Assembly (NCBI GenBank): GCA_035772785.1
Contig: JAOCPU010000001.1
Location: 1,364,001 to 1,428,000 of the forward strand
Reading direction: 5' to 3'
Source of the DNA: Phlebiopsis flavidoalba
Taxonomy: Eukaryota > Basidiomycota > Agaricomycetes > Polyporales > Phanerochaetaceae
Length of the DNA: 64,000 nucleotides
The notes beneath the pieces are model-generated. The model made no database searches. It was not told where the DNA came from and worked only from the letters and a program-made list of their open reading frames with translations. The position numbers and the translations under genes are program-made. Position 1 is the first letter of the stretch. Each line of letters starts with the position of its first letter. Below, piece by piece: positions 1 to 11,702 of the stretch.

Positions 1-37
1 TAGACTTTTCCCCTCAAACTCCCTCTACGACCTCATC

Positions 38-1136
38 ATGCACACCAGCGAGTACGACTATCTCTTCAAGCTCCTCCTCATTGGCGACTCCGGTGTCGGA
101 AAGGCACGTCCTGGCTTCCGTCATCGAGCCCTACGCCTCGTGGTCTAACCCCCCTCAATAATACCTCTAGTCATGTCTTTTGCTTCGGTTCGCTGACGAC
201 ACGTACACCGAGAGCTACATTAGCACCATCGGCGTCGACTTCAAGATCCGCACTATCGAGTTGGAGGGCAAGACGGTGAAGCTTCAGATTGTACGTACTA
301 TCTCTTACGAGTAGTGAGGGTCTGGAGACGACCAGTGCCAGTGAACCTGTGCACGACGCATTCCGGTCGTACGACGACAAAGGGACAGTACCGAATGGTA
401 CCAAACCGACCTTTCCTGGAAATGCACTCGTCTATCTCCATGATCCGCAGTTCTAGCCGCTAACGTTATTCTCTCATAGTGGGACACTGCAGGTGCGACT
501 AACGGGTGAAACGAACGCGCAAGCATTTCTTAATGATTCGGAACAGGCCAGGAACGTTTCCGCACGATTACTTCATCGTACTACCGCGGTGCGCCATGGT
601 ATCATTGTCGTATACGACGTGACCGACAACGGTGCGTATTACCTATCACCTTACTTGTCAGCATTTCGTCCTAAACGTATGACTATATAGACACCTTCAC
701 CAACGTCAAGCAGTGGTTGCAAGAGATTGACCGTTATGCTTCGGAGGGTGTCAACAAGCTCCTGGTCGGCAACAAGTCCGACTTGACTAACAAGAAGGTT
801 GTTGAGTATGGTGTGGCAAAGGTCAGTTAAGTGGGTCTACACAAGAGAACTTGGGCGTGACCTCTTGTGCAGGAGTTTGCCGATCAGCTGTCCATCCCAT
901 TCCTCGAGACTTCGGCGAAGAACGCCACCAACGTCGAGCAGGCGTTCTTGACCATGGCCAAACAGATTAAGGACCGGTGCGTGCACAAGCGAACGCAGTA
1001 TCCCCATTTCACAGCAGCTGACCCATTTTCTTGTCACAGCATGGGCTCCACCTCGACAACCTCCGGCACGGGCAAGTCGACCACCGTCACACCTGGCCAG
1101 TCTGTCCAGCAGAGCCAATCGGGCGGTTGCTGCTAA
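38..1136 (+). CDS. YPT1: Ypt1/Rab1 family small GTPase
   Basis: Ras-superfamily GTPase of the Rab1/Ypt1 type, known to control ER-to-Golgi vesicle traffic. The start at 38 encodes [20 protein letters not shown], the usual Ypt1 N-terminus. The P-loop GDSGVGK is at 83-103, the switch I exon at 171-290, WDTAG begins at 480, NKSD is at 771-782 and ETSAK near 906-920. The C-terminus is the double-cysteine prenylation signal GGCC, stop 1134-1136. Exons read as 38-103, 171-290, 480-492, 547-631, 691-821, 873-976 and 1040-1136. The first intron has a GC donor (AAG then GCACGT). One extra C near 594-595 breaks the frame between YYRGA and HGIIVVYDV; since Ypt1 is essential, this looks like a sequence error. 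The family call is very secure. Confidence 0.95.
104..170 (+). other. GC-AG intron in YPT1
   Basis: The exon codons for GVGK end in AAG at 103 and coding resumes with SCLLLRF at 171. The intervening 67 bases begin GCACGT and end CTCTAG. This fits the minor GC-AG class, which keeps an AG|GC donor. A T-to-C base error in an ordinary GT donor is the alternative. Confidence 0.6.
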
Positions 1137-1654
1137 GCATCACACACGACGATTAGTAAGATACCTGTAGCGACCGCGTAATGGCTAAGGACCGCGTCCA
1201 CGAGTGTCGCGGTGGAGTAGCTGCTTTCCGTTTTATCTATGCATATAGCTTTCTCAATTGTTAGGACCTTCTCATCCCTGCGTACATTTTATGTCATGGT
1301 TTGTTCCCCGTTTCTTGACTCAATACACTGCCTGGAATTCACGTTATCACTCGACGGGTACTGACACGGTGACCTCGCTAAGGATGCAACGTGCCCGTCC
1401 ATATACCAGGCGACACGCAACGTGTCAAGCTAACGGCCAACTACAGCGGATTGGGTTCGGGCAGTTCAATGCAGCTCGGTTATTCGAGCCATTTACTCTA
1501 ACACCGTCACATTCCGCATTTGTGTTACTGGGCGAGGGTACCGGAGTAGAGATTTCGTGATCTTCCTCAAATAGGCCGAGCTGTGTTTCGTTCCCCTGTC
1601 AAGCTACTCCCGCTTGCACTCGCCTTTCCACCAACACACTCTTGCACTCTAATC
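1137..1654. other. intergenic region between YPT1 and Argonaute
   Basis: About 520 bp expected to hold the YPT1 3' UTR and the Argonaute promoter. An open frame at 1258-1560 on the plus strand has no recognisable domain and I do not call it. Confidence 0.5.
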
Positions 1655-4600
1655 ATGGCCTCAGCAGAACTCGAGAGATTCGGCACCCTAGGCCGTCCTG
1701 TGCGAGTATCGACGAATATGTTCATAATCAAGCGACTGCCGAGAAAAACATTCTATCATTACAATGGTGGGTCCTACTCCTAACGCGCTTTGCGATATGA
1801 CCTGATCACCCGTTTCGTCATAGTTGGTAAGCGTCGACAGCCATCTTGTGACCCACCGCGCTCGAGGATACTGACCGAGACTAGAAATCACTATCGGCCC
1901 TTGCCGATGGCACGAAGAAGGAGGTAAAGACTCCCCTGCGGATGAGGGAGATCATCGACCGACTTCGGCACGACAACCCCCGTATTTTTTCTCAGAGCCC
2001 CGCGTACGACGGGAAGAAGAACATGTACACTTCGACAGAAATCAGGCAGGAAAATGTAAGTGCTCGCGATGCTTGGTCGTCCGGTCTGTACTAACCCAGT
2101 GATGTCACCAGTTTACCGTGAAAATGTCCAGGGATCCCAACTCCAATCGAGGTATATTCACCGTCCGCCTCCAGCGCGTTAGCAGAATCGATCCCCAGTT
2201 CGTACGCTTCCCCGCATCCGGCGCGCGAAAGTTGACATGCAGCCAGGCAATTGAAAATTTTGACCACCACCGAGGGTCTTGCGAACCCCGCGGCCACCGC
2301 CGTCTGCACGAACCTTCTTCAGATTATTGTGTCTCAAGCACCCAACCTGTAAGCGATCTCGACAACTTTGAGATAGTCTTGCCCAAATATTAACGTCCGA
2401 AATAATAGCAAACATCAGTTTGCACTTCACTCCAAGAGCTTCTTCATGGAAAATGCAAAGGCCGCGAAGCTCTCGGGCGGGCTCGAAGCCTGGCGTGGTT
2501 TCTTCCAGTACGTCGCGAATTTCTTGAAACTTGATTAAATCCTAATAAATCTGTAGGAGTGTACGCCCTGTCTTGAACAATATCGTCATCAACGTTGACA
2601 CCACGACTGCCGCAATGTACGTCAAACTCCCTGTGTTATACGATTAAAAGCTAACTGCGTTCTAGCTATACGCCCGGAGAACTCATCGCGAGTGCGATGG
2701 CGCATCTCGATTGTGGCCACGGCGACGTGCGCACTCTGATCCAAAAGTGCCAAAACGACACGAACATCCGGAAGCTGCGTACCTTCTACAAGGGCGTCAT
2801 GGTCCGCGTCCCCGGCAAGCAGCGCGGAGACAAGATCGACGACATCGTCCCTCGCGCAGGGGAGCAGACGTTCCCCAAAATGGGCGAAATTACTACTGTG
2901 GCGGTAACGAACCCCTTACATGGTTTCGTAGCCCGAACTGACTGTGTTTCGGTCTCGCAGGAGCACCTCAAAAGCACTTAACAACATTTCGCTGAGGTAC
3001 CCCGAGGCCTTCGGCATACGCATTGGAAAAACAGCCATCTATCCCGCCGAGGTCTGCATAATCCTCCCGGGTCAGATCTACAAGAAGAAGCTTGACGGGC
3101 AGGACACGTCCGTCATGCTCAAGGCCTCCACCGTGCGCCCAACGCAGCGTCTCAAGGATATTCAGAAGGCCGTCGCCGACGATAGCGTATGTTTCTGGTT
3201 TCATAGAAGTGTGTTACACGGCTAATATATATGGGTTTTGGCCCAGATCCTTGGATACAAATCCTCCCCGTTCATTCTGGACGCCGAGATGGAGGTCGAC
3301 ACCCGGCCGATCGTGGCGCCGGGGCGCGTCATCAACCCGCCCGGCGTCATGTACGCCGGGAACCAGAGGGCGGTGAGCACGCTCTGCGATGGCTCCGGTG
3401 CTGCCTCGCTCACATGTGTTGCCAGGACGTTCGAGGGGGAGCGTGGAACGTGACGAGGGTGCAGTTTTTTTCCGGGCCCGCGCGCATCCCGGTCTGGGCG
3501 GTCGTCAACTTCGACACGTCGCCGCCACGCTCCGCGGAGAATGTTGAGCGGTTTGCGAGGGACGCTTCTGAAGAATATGAAGACTCTGGGTGAGGAACAC
3601 AGATGCTCATTTCAGCTGGACAGCTATTGACGACACGTTTGCATTATCTAGGCATTGGTGAAATATCCGTCTGATCCACCTGTCGAGTTACTAACGGGAC
3701 GACAGCGTTCCAGCGCGAGGAGCCAGTCTTCCTCACTGGGAACCAGATGAGAGTACAGGATGTAAGCGTCTCTAGCTCATGACAGCCTACTCTCTTCTAA
3801 CAGACCACACCAGTCTCTCCAGGAAGCGGCCGACAAGGCAGTCAACTCACTGCCCAACAGGCCGTGGCCGGGCCTCGTCCTCGCGGTGCTCCCGGCGAAC
3901 GCAGGGCCGCTGCGCAAGGAGGTGAAGCAGTGGGGCGACATGCGGATGGGTGTCTCGACGCAGTGTGTGGTACGTCCGCGCGCGCGTTTGCCCGGGGGTG
4001 TCTATGCTCAAACACATATTTTGCAGCGCGCCGGAAAATACGAAAGCGCAAAAGACCAGTACTGCAACAACGTGGCGCTGAAGTTGGTCGCGTGCGTTTT
4101 TTCTTTTTTTCCTCCGTGTGTGCTGACTGTGTGCTAGGATCAACGCGCGCACCGGCGGGGTCAACTCTGTCATCAACTTCAGCGGCCAAGAGTTCTTCAA
4201 GACCTGCATGGTAGTCGGTGCGCGCCTCCCTTGCCAATCTTTTCTGCCACAGCGCACGCTCACGCCCCGCGCTGGCAGGTTGCGATGTCGCACATCCTTC
4301 TCCAGGTGTCAAAGGCCGGCCGTCGATCGCCAGCCTTGTGGCGTCTGTGGACGAATCTGTGACACGGTACCACTCCGAGCTGAGTCTGCAGCCGCCGCGG
4401 CAGGAGAGCATCAACTCGCTCGGGAGCATGGTCGCCGTGCGCCTCTGCGGCCTGCCTTTCTCCGTGTGTGCTGTGCTCACTGCGCGTAATAGACCGCGAT
4501 CAAGACGTTCCACAAGCAGCGCGGGCCGGTTCCCCGAGAATATCCTTGTGTATCGCGACGGCGTTTCGGAGGGCGAGTATGCACAGCTCGAGGGCGGGGG

Positions 4601-5590
4601 AGATCAAGGACATCCAAGGTGCGCTATTTCGGGCTCCGATGACGTGCGTGTGTGTGTGTGTGTGTTGAACGGCTCGGATAGACCAGCTCGACGACATGGC
4701 GCGTCATACCGGCCGCAAACCCAATCTCATCTTTATCGTCGTCGGCAAACGGTCAGTCCATCGCCTTCTTCACCCCCGCGTACCGCCCCCCCTTGCTGAC
4801 GGGCACCCAGCCACCACGTCCGCTTCTTCCCGATGCAGAGGTGCGTCCGCGGCCTTTTCATGCCTGTTGATGTTGTTATTTCTGGTACAACAGGGAGGAC
4901 GAGGATAGGAGCGGCAACGCGCCCTCGGGGCTCGTCGTCGACCGCGAGGTCATCCACTCCAAATACACGGACTTTTACCTCCAGTCGCAAGGCGGGCTGC
5001 TCGGCAGTACGTCCACCCACTTTTGCCCAAACCCACTAACCCAGAACAACGCCCCGCGCGTGAATTTCCTGTTTTCTTTTTTTTTTAGCATCGCGCCCGA
5101 GCCACTACATCGTCCTGCGCAAACCAGACCGGGCTGACCGCGGACCAGTACGCGTTTTCTTTTTTTTGCCCCCATGCGCGGCGCACGGCTGACGCGGTGC
5201 GTGCGCAGGCTGCAGGACCTCTCGTTTGCGCTCTGCCACGTCTACGCGTCCGCGACGCGCTCCCGTGTCGATTCCCGCGCCCGTCTACTGTGCGCCGCCC
5301 TTTCCCTCCCTCTCTCCTCCCCACCCACTGACACGTCCATACACGTAGATGCCGACGTGCGTACATTTTTTAAGGTATGCACGGAAAAGATACTGACGGT
5401 GCATACTCAGCGGCTCTGCGCGCGCGCCGAGTTCCACTTCCGGCCGGGCGTGCAGTTTGCAGAGTCGGACGGCGCGAGCAGCAGCGCGAGCGGGGACGGC
5501 TTCGACATGGCGGCGTGGAAGGGCGCGTTTGGGCAGTCGAAGCTCAACCCACAGCATGCATTTCCTGTAGGCGGTGAGTACGCGTACTAG
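1655..5590 (+). CDS. Argonaute protein (N, PAZ, MID, PIWI)
   Basis: Argonaute, the small-RNA-guided effector of fungal RNA silencing (QDE-2 family). The start at 1655 gives MASAELERFGTLGRPVRVST, a normal Ago N-domain opening though shorter than most. In order: N domain with PAYDGKKNMYTSTEI; linker with EAWRGFFQ; PAZ, including YPEAFGIRIGKTAIYPAEVC after 2995; MID, including GPARIPVWAVVNFD near 3475; PIWI from about 3880. Readable PIWI catalytic positions are D 4284-4286 (DVAHPSPG), E 4404-4406 (RQES), D 4557-4559 (YRDGVSEG) and D 5354-5356 (YYAD), a D-E-D-D set. More than ten short introns are present, one holding a GT microsatellite. Extra single bases near 1905, 2990, 4580 and 5250 shift the frame, one creating an in-frame TAA. 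The 3' end is uncertain: the called stop at 5588-5590 lacks the aromatic tail usual in Argonautes. Confidence 0.9.
4646..4664 (+). repeat. GT microsatellite in an Argonaute intron
   Basis: A short run of about nine GT units follows a GTGCGT donor and lies in the intron between the YRDGVSEG exon and the next PIWI exon. Confidence 0.75.
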
Positions 5591-8500
5591 TAACAACGCG
5601 TGGTGGATTAAGTGTATTTGTATCCCTGTTTGCTCTATGTCTGGTATGCAACGCAGTATGTGAAATTATGCCCTATGCAGCCATGTAAATTGCGCCCCCC
5701 CTTTCCGCTATCATACATATATATATGTATACGCCACTTTCATTACATCACGCGCGCGATAGACGATAGACGGATATAGAGGCCCCCTAACGTCGCCCGC
5801 GGGAGCCAAATATATGCATTTCTGGCGCGCCGCGATCACCCGGGGATAGACAAGCACGCAGTGCGGCGGTGGCATGGCACCAGCGAGCCGAAAAGGGCAA
5901 TAATGGGACACGCATCATTCAACTCGGACAGATGGTAGCAGCTGCATTCATGGCAGGAAATTGGCATTACGCGTGTATGGGTACGATATGCCGGTGGGAA
6001 GAGTAATAATGTACACAAGTCGATTATGCGCGGAGACGGTAGGGGTGTTAGCGTGGGCGATGCGTGGTGGTGGGCAAGAAGGGGCTCTACAGCGACGAGA
6101 CACGGATAGGAAGTGTCGGGAGCAGGCAGGCACCCCTCGGCTAGCGAGGCGAAACACGCACCAGTGCGAGCGAGCGAGCCCCCGCGGCCGACAATCAGGC
6201 GGCTGCGCCGTGTCGCAGTTAGACGTGCTCGCAGTGCCCATGTAACGTGGATCAGCGTATAAACGCACCTCATGATTGGATGTGGCAGGCGGGTGCGCGA
6301 TTGGTAGTGCGAGGGTATGCACTGGCTGGTGGCTCGCGTGCCACGGCGAATGCGCGTCGGGCGCGCTGGGCGCCTTCGCGGGGTGGCTCTTTCGCGGCCG
6401 CGTGCGCTTGCGCTTGTGCGTGGTGGTTTAGTGGCGCGAGACGTAGCGGCGGGTGCGAGAGTCTCCCTCGTCGTCGTCGGGGATGGGTCAAAGTGCAGGA
6501 AGGTGGGCGAGTGGTAGGGCAGCGGCTTGGGTGGGCGCGTGCAGCGGGGGGTTTGCCAGACGACGTGCAGCGGCAGGCGTGGACGCTAGCGTCGATGAGG
6601 ACGCGGGTCGATGACGCGGGCGACACGGGCGACACGTGACAAACTGCTGGCGCAGCGGCCCTGGCGGACAGGGCGTGGCGTGAGACGGCGGGCTTGGGGC
6701 GGCGGAGAGGCCGTCGCGAAAGCAGCGGCGATGACATACCTGGTGGTGCCAAATTTGGCAAGGCCTGTTATAGGGGCGTGATTGGTGGTGCGGATGGCGA
6801 GCGCGGGCGGGCTGCCCGCCGAGCTGCAGCGGCTGCAGCTGCGCGTGGCTGCGTATGCGGGCGCCGTTGACCGCCGCGAGGGGGGCGTGTGCCGTGTAAG
6901 TGTGGTTCGCCTGGCGGTGGTTGCCAACTGGCCATTCGGAACTGGCAGTGTTCGGCGGGGTCGGGCGCGTTTGTGCGCGCTGGGGCGGGATATAGTGGGC
7001 TACAAAAGAATGAAACGAGCGAAACGGCGGCGTGGGAAGGGGCTCGCCAAACTTGAAGGGAGGGCACCGCGTTGGGGTGCGTAGACGAGTGGGTAGGCTA
7101 GTGGTTGCTGGTGGGAAGGGTTGGAGAGACAACGGCGGGCATGGAATGGGCATATTTGATATTTAGAACGGACGGGTTGGGATCGGATAAGCGAATAGTC
7201 TTTGGAATCGGATCGGAGGCGTTTTTAGCGAGATGGCGAAATTGAAATTCGACAACATTGCTCCAAAAAAGATGAGAAAACACTTTGGACCGCTCATCCA
7301 CATCCCCGCGCACCCCGCCGCCAGAGAGTGCGTCCCGCGATCGCCCTCATTGCATCTCCTTCTCTCCCTCAGGCCATATGGGGCGTCTCGTGGCCTCCGT
7401 CTTCCCACCGCCCCTCTCGCGCTGGTGCCCAGCCACGGCACCGGACACGCACGCCAACGCACACACACCCGCCCAGCCCCCCCCCCGTGCACGACACCGG
7501 GGGGGGGGGGGGGGGGGGGGCGACACAGGCACCCCAGTCACGCGCCTCCGCCAGATCACCCACACCCGCCCAGAAGTTCACTTTGAAAACTGCCATAACC
7601 CGGCCAGCCAGCATGCTCGCCATCCATCCGCGCTCCGCTCCGCGCCCTCGCGCCCCAGCAGACCCGTGCCTACGACGCAAGCCACCGCCGCCGCCGTGCG
7701 CCACGCCTACTTTGTGCGGCGCAACACGCAGGGCTCGATCCCCGTCTACAACCGACACGCGCATGCACAACAAGTTCTGCCAACACGCTCATCCGCCACG
7801 TCCGAGGGCAACGCCCGAGTGTGCGCTATTGCACCCCTCCTACCCTCCTCCCTACACCTCCCCTGCCCAACGTGACACGCTCAACAGAGCCCCTTTTTAG
7901 CAACTCCGTCCGCGGAGCTCCGCGGACTACGCTCTTGTCGAGGCGTAGGCCCTCCCCCCCGCCCCGCGGAGCGCGTGCGCGTCGCCAACCGTTTGCGCAA
8001 ACCGGCCCACGTCGTCACTCACCGGCGGGCAACTTCAAGCCACGAGGTCCTCGAGTGGCCTGCGGAGCTCACAGGGCCTTCTGCGAGCCGTCCCGCCGCC
8101 GTTGCTGCCTGTTCACCAGAACCCTACCCAAGCAACACCCGCCAAGCCAAAAGCGCGCCGCCGCCCGAAGTCTTAGAGCCCACAAATAGCAATCTTGGAC
8201 ATCTGTTCAGAGGCGATCGGCGCGGGGTCCGATTACCATCTCTTCGTTTTGTGGTGTCTTTGGTGTGTTGATTAAGCGTCGATAGCTTTTCAATTTTACG
8301 CTTGCGCTGCCCGCTTGAGGATGTCCGTGCGTGCGTACCCCAATCGAAGCGTGCCGCGCCCCTGGTTGGCCTTTTTTCGTCTGCAATTTCACATGGCGTG
8401 CGGTGTTGTTCGCTTGATCGGGGGGGCCGGGGGGTGGCTCGTGCGGCTATCGTTCGCGTCGATCGGCGCACAAGTGCCTACGCCCCTGAGGCTTGCATAC

Positions 8501-8900
8501 TAATTATCCCCGGAAGCAAGCGCCCCACAGACCAGCGGGATTAAGCGTCGGATAGGAGCTTGCGGCGTGGGGGGGTATGCAGCACCATCTCATATTACTC
8601 GTCTCATACGCGGACAGTAACAAGCCTCAGGACTAAAACACCTAATCGTACCACCACCCGTGGAGCATCTTTGCGCAGCGGCGAGCTCACATGTCCCTTC
8701 CAGCTGCCCCTATGCATCCACCTCAATAGACCACGATCTTGTCAGATCAGCAGCGTAGTCTGCGCGAGGAGCCGTGTCAGCGCGCGCGCGCCCCTGTTCC
8801 TCGTGCCTGGCCGCAAGGCACCGCACTGCGAGGAAGAAAAACAGAGAGAAAGAGAGAGGAAAGACTCACTGGACTGGCCCGCGCCAAAGGTGAGCGTGGT
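5591..8900. other. GC-rich stretch with no identifiable gene
   Basis: About 3.3 kb of very GC-rich DNA. Open frames exist on both strands but their translations are proline-, arginine- and alanine-rich low complexity, as expected from base composition, with no domain I recognise. It contains the C10/G22 homopolymer pair (7477-7520) and a short AT-alternating patch near 5706-5730. I see no credible exon chain. Confidence 0.6.
7477..7520. repeat. C10 tract facing a G22 tract
   Basis: Ten C (7477-7486) are followed by a 12-base spacer containing the palindrome GTGCAC and then 22 G (7499-7520). On either strand this could form a hairpin, and the G run could form a quadruplex. Homopolymer length may be unreliable in this sequence. 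Confidence 0.8.
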
Positions 8901-10950
8901 TTCGCGCCCGCTGTTGAAGCGTGAAGCCTCACGGGGACGCTGATGCAACGACGTTTGCCGCCGCCGGATAGTCGGGCTGGTCGCAATCGATCGCGCCGCT
9001 GATTGCGCCGCCGTTCACGGCTGCTCCTCGTCTTATGCACACCGGGACAGGGAGGGCGACCTTTGAGAGAGAGCAAGGGCGCACTGACGGTGACGTGTCC
9101 GGTACTGCGAGTCGCCGTTTGGCAAAGTAGAGCGGGCGACCCAGTGGGGCCGGGGGGGCCCGGGCCCGCCGGTCCCCTGGACGTTCTCAGCGTCACGCTC
9201 CCCGCCGGTGGCCTTCCCTGTCACGGGGGGCCTTATGAGAGGGGGGGAGGGCGCGCACCGTGAGGTACCCGACCGCGCGGCCGCCGGAGAATGCAGAGTT
9301 CGAGAGCAGCGTCGCGCTGCCCGCCGAGCTGGGCCCGCGCATCCGCCGTCCGTACGGCCGTGTTCCACGCTCACCGCCTCACGCTATACGTGCCCTACAC
9401 ATCTCCCATTAGCAGATATAAAAAAATAGCAAGGACATGAGTCACGCCCCAGTGTTGACGTTCACGATCCAACACGTCGCGCGTGCAACCAGCGCCGGGC
9501 TTACCCGCTCGAAAAGTCTAGCGGGGTACCATATGTAGCGGCTGCTGCCGAGCAGCGCGGGGGCTCCAAGCGGTCGCTCATGTAGATTTGCGTTGCTGGC
9601 CCAGGGGTCAGCGTCGAAACGCGTTCTGCTAGTACCATGTGCGGGTTTGGTTCCGGGCGGCGATGTCCGTGTTTGGTGCGCTCAATGGCGGCCTGCGAGG
9701 CTCTGCCGGTCTATTAGCATGTGCGGAGGGAGGGGGGAGGGGAGCTGGCGTACGGAGGCGGAGAACCTTTCTTTGTTTGGGTTTCGGGGCCCAGCGGCGG
9801 GAGGTGTGCCGACGCGATGAGAACGGATTTCTATTTCGTGTGCTGCCGTCAGAGAAGGAGAAGGAGGCGCGGGAGGGAGAGAGTACAGACCGCGTCTTTG
9901 TGCTTGACGATGCCCGGCGCCTCGAGCGTCGCGCCGCTGAGCACGCTCACCTGCGGCGTTGACGTTTGTAAGGTAACATTCGCATCGAGCCCGGAGATCT
10001 TGAGTTCTGGTTGTTGTCCGACGCGTAGAGGAGGTAGCGCCGTCCTGCGCCGCTGTGTCTTTTGTCAGACGCCCCGCTCGCCCCGCTCAGAGCAATCGCA
10101 ACGCTTACCGTCGTCTAATAATGAAAGGTTTAGGTGAGGTGGAGGAGCTGGGGAGGAGTGAAAGCGCGTACCGTCCTGGAAGACACTCTCGTCGCGCGAG
10201 TCGGCGCCGAGCGGCTTGAAGCTGCCCTTGTACGTGTACGGGCCCGCACGGCGTCTTGGCCGTCGCGACGCCGACCATCGCCGGCCGTAGCTGGCACACA
10301 GCGTCAGCCCCTGGGGGCGCACACACAGCGCGGGGAGCACTCACTTGGACGAGTCGGAGTGGAACCACATGACGTATTCCGATTTTCTGTCCCCGTGGCG
10401 TGGGCACTAGGTCAGGGGTGGCGATTGGAGGCGCCCTTTTTGTGTTGAAGATGACTGCGGGCGGGTTAGCCTGGCGGAGAGCGGGAGAGGCATGAGGCGC
10501 ACCTTTGGGCCGCTCGAGGCGATGTCGGACGTCGAGATCATAGTGCCCGAGATGGGGCTCGTGGGCAGCGCGAAATCGGTTTCTGGCGCGCCCAGTTCGG
10601 GACGTAGGTCGTTCCGAAACTGACCACAAGTGTGAGGCGCAACTCGCGAAGAGGGAAAGACCGGAGGGGCGCCGCTCACGGTGTAGCACGACGTGCCAAG
10701 GGGGCCTTGAAGCTCGCGCTGTTGTGCGACTTGTCCTCGGGGGCCGAACCAGTATGTAGAACGTGCTCCCGAACCTTGAGGAATCCCCGCGCCGTGCGCT
10801 GCCTGGATCGCGTTCCCGCTCGTGTCCGTCCACGGCCGCGCCCGAGACGATGCTCTGCCGCGCGCGCGCACACGCGGCGGCGAGCGAGAGCATGGCAGCA
10901 AGTCTGGCGGTGCGCAGTGGTGTTGCTGGTCGGTTCGGGCGTGTAGCACG
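8901..10950 (-). other. possible unidentified minus-strand gene
   Basis: The minus strand between about 9,900 and 10,950 has short segments that look like real protein in shifting frames, for example FRNDLRPELGAPETDF near 10,560-10,610 and PELKISGLDANVTLQTSTPQ near 9,940-10,000. The segment upstream of the first reads GTSCYTVSGAPPVF. I cannot name a family, and the frame breaks prevent a reliable model. It could be a secreted or membrane protein, but this is only an impression. From 8,900 to 9,900 I see only GC-rich low-complexity frames. Confidence 0.3.
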
Positions 10951-11702
10951 CCCCGCCCGCGCCTTGGGGGGGGCTTATATGTACGACCCGCGGAACGGGA
11001 TTGGCGTCATCGCGAAGGCCGGCGAGGCATGCGCTGGTGGGCCTTTAGGGTGACCTGATCAGAAGGGCGGCGGGGGCCGAGTACGCCCCGAGGACACAGA
11101 TTTGAATGCGGCGGGCCGTCGAGGTTTGCTGAACGTGAATTCTAAGAGACATTCGTCCGTCGTGACGGAGGCTCGAGGGTGATCCGACGACGGGCCGTAT
11201 GTCGCGCAGGCCGACTGAGAGTAGAATTGGTCAGGTATTGCAGGCGTATGGCACGCGGAGAGAAAGAGACTGAGAAAAAGGCTCCATGGTTCTGCGGCGT
11301 ATGGTCCCAGTTAGTCCTGCACGAGTGCGATGATGGCGATGGCGAAGATCACAAGATGTATTTACCTTGTGCTGCTCATATATCGCTGTTATGAGCGGCT
11401 TCGGTCTCGCCCGAGGATCGTCATCGAAGAGGCCTGAGGAAAGCCACCACCAGCGGGCGACGTGCGCGCAGGTGGCGGGGGCGCGTCCAAGGTTGGCGCG
11501 GCGTCGGGATCTCGCTGGAGGGCGCGATCGTATGACAGGCGATCGCCCGGCAATCTCCCCGAGATCGTGATCTGGCAGAAGTGAGAAACGCGACTTCCGC
11601 ATCACCTCATCCCGAGCTCTCTGCCGCCTCTCGAGTCGAGTCACCTCACCGTCTCTTTCTCATTGCTCTCCCTCGCACCCCCTCCTCTCTTGCTCCTGCA
11701 CG
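10951..11702. other. intergenic region upstream of PDX1
   Basis: About 750 bp with no recognised exon. Pyrimidine-rich sequence at about 11,640-11,700 directly precedes the PDX1 start and fits a fungal 5' leader. A minus-strand frame at 11231-11644 is arginine-rich and unassigned. Confidence 0.45.

Noticed and set aside
1655..5590. Argonaute as a true pseudogene
   Set aside because: All domain motifs, splice sites and four catalytic residues survive; breaks are isolated single bases of the same kind as in essential YPT1, so sequence error is the better explanation.
6488..7153. Minus-strand open frame of 221 codons in the GC-rich desert
   Set aside because: Pro/Ala/His/Arg low complexity typical of stop-poor GC-rich DNA; no signal, domain or splice structure.
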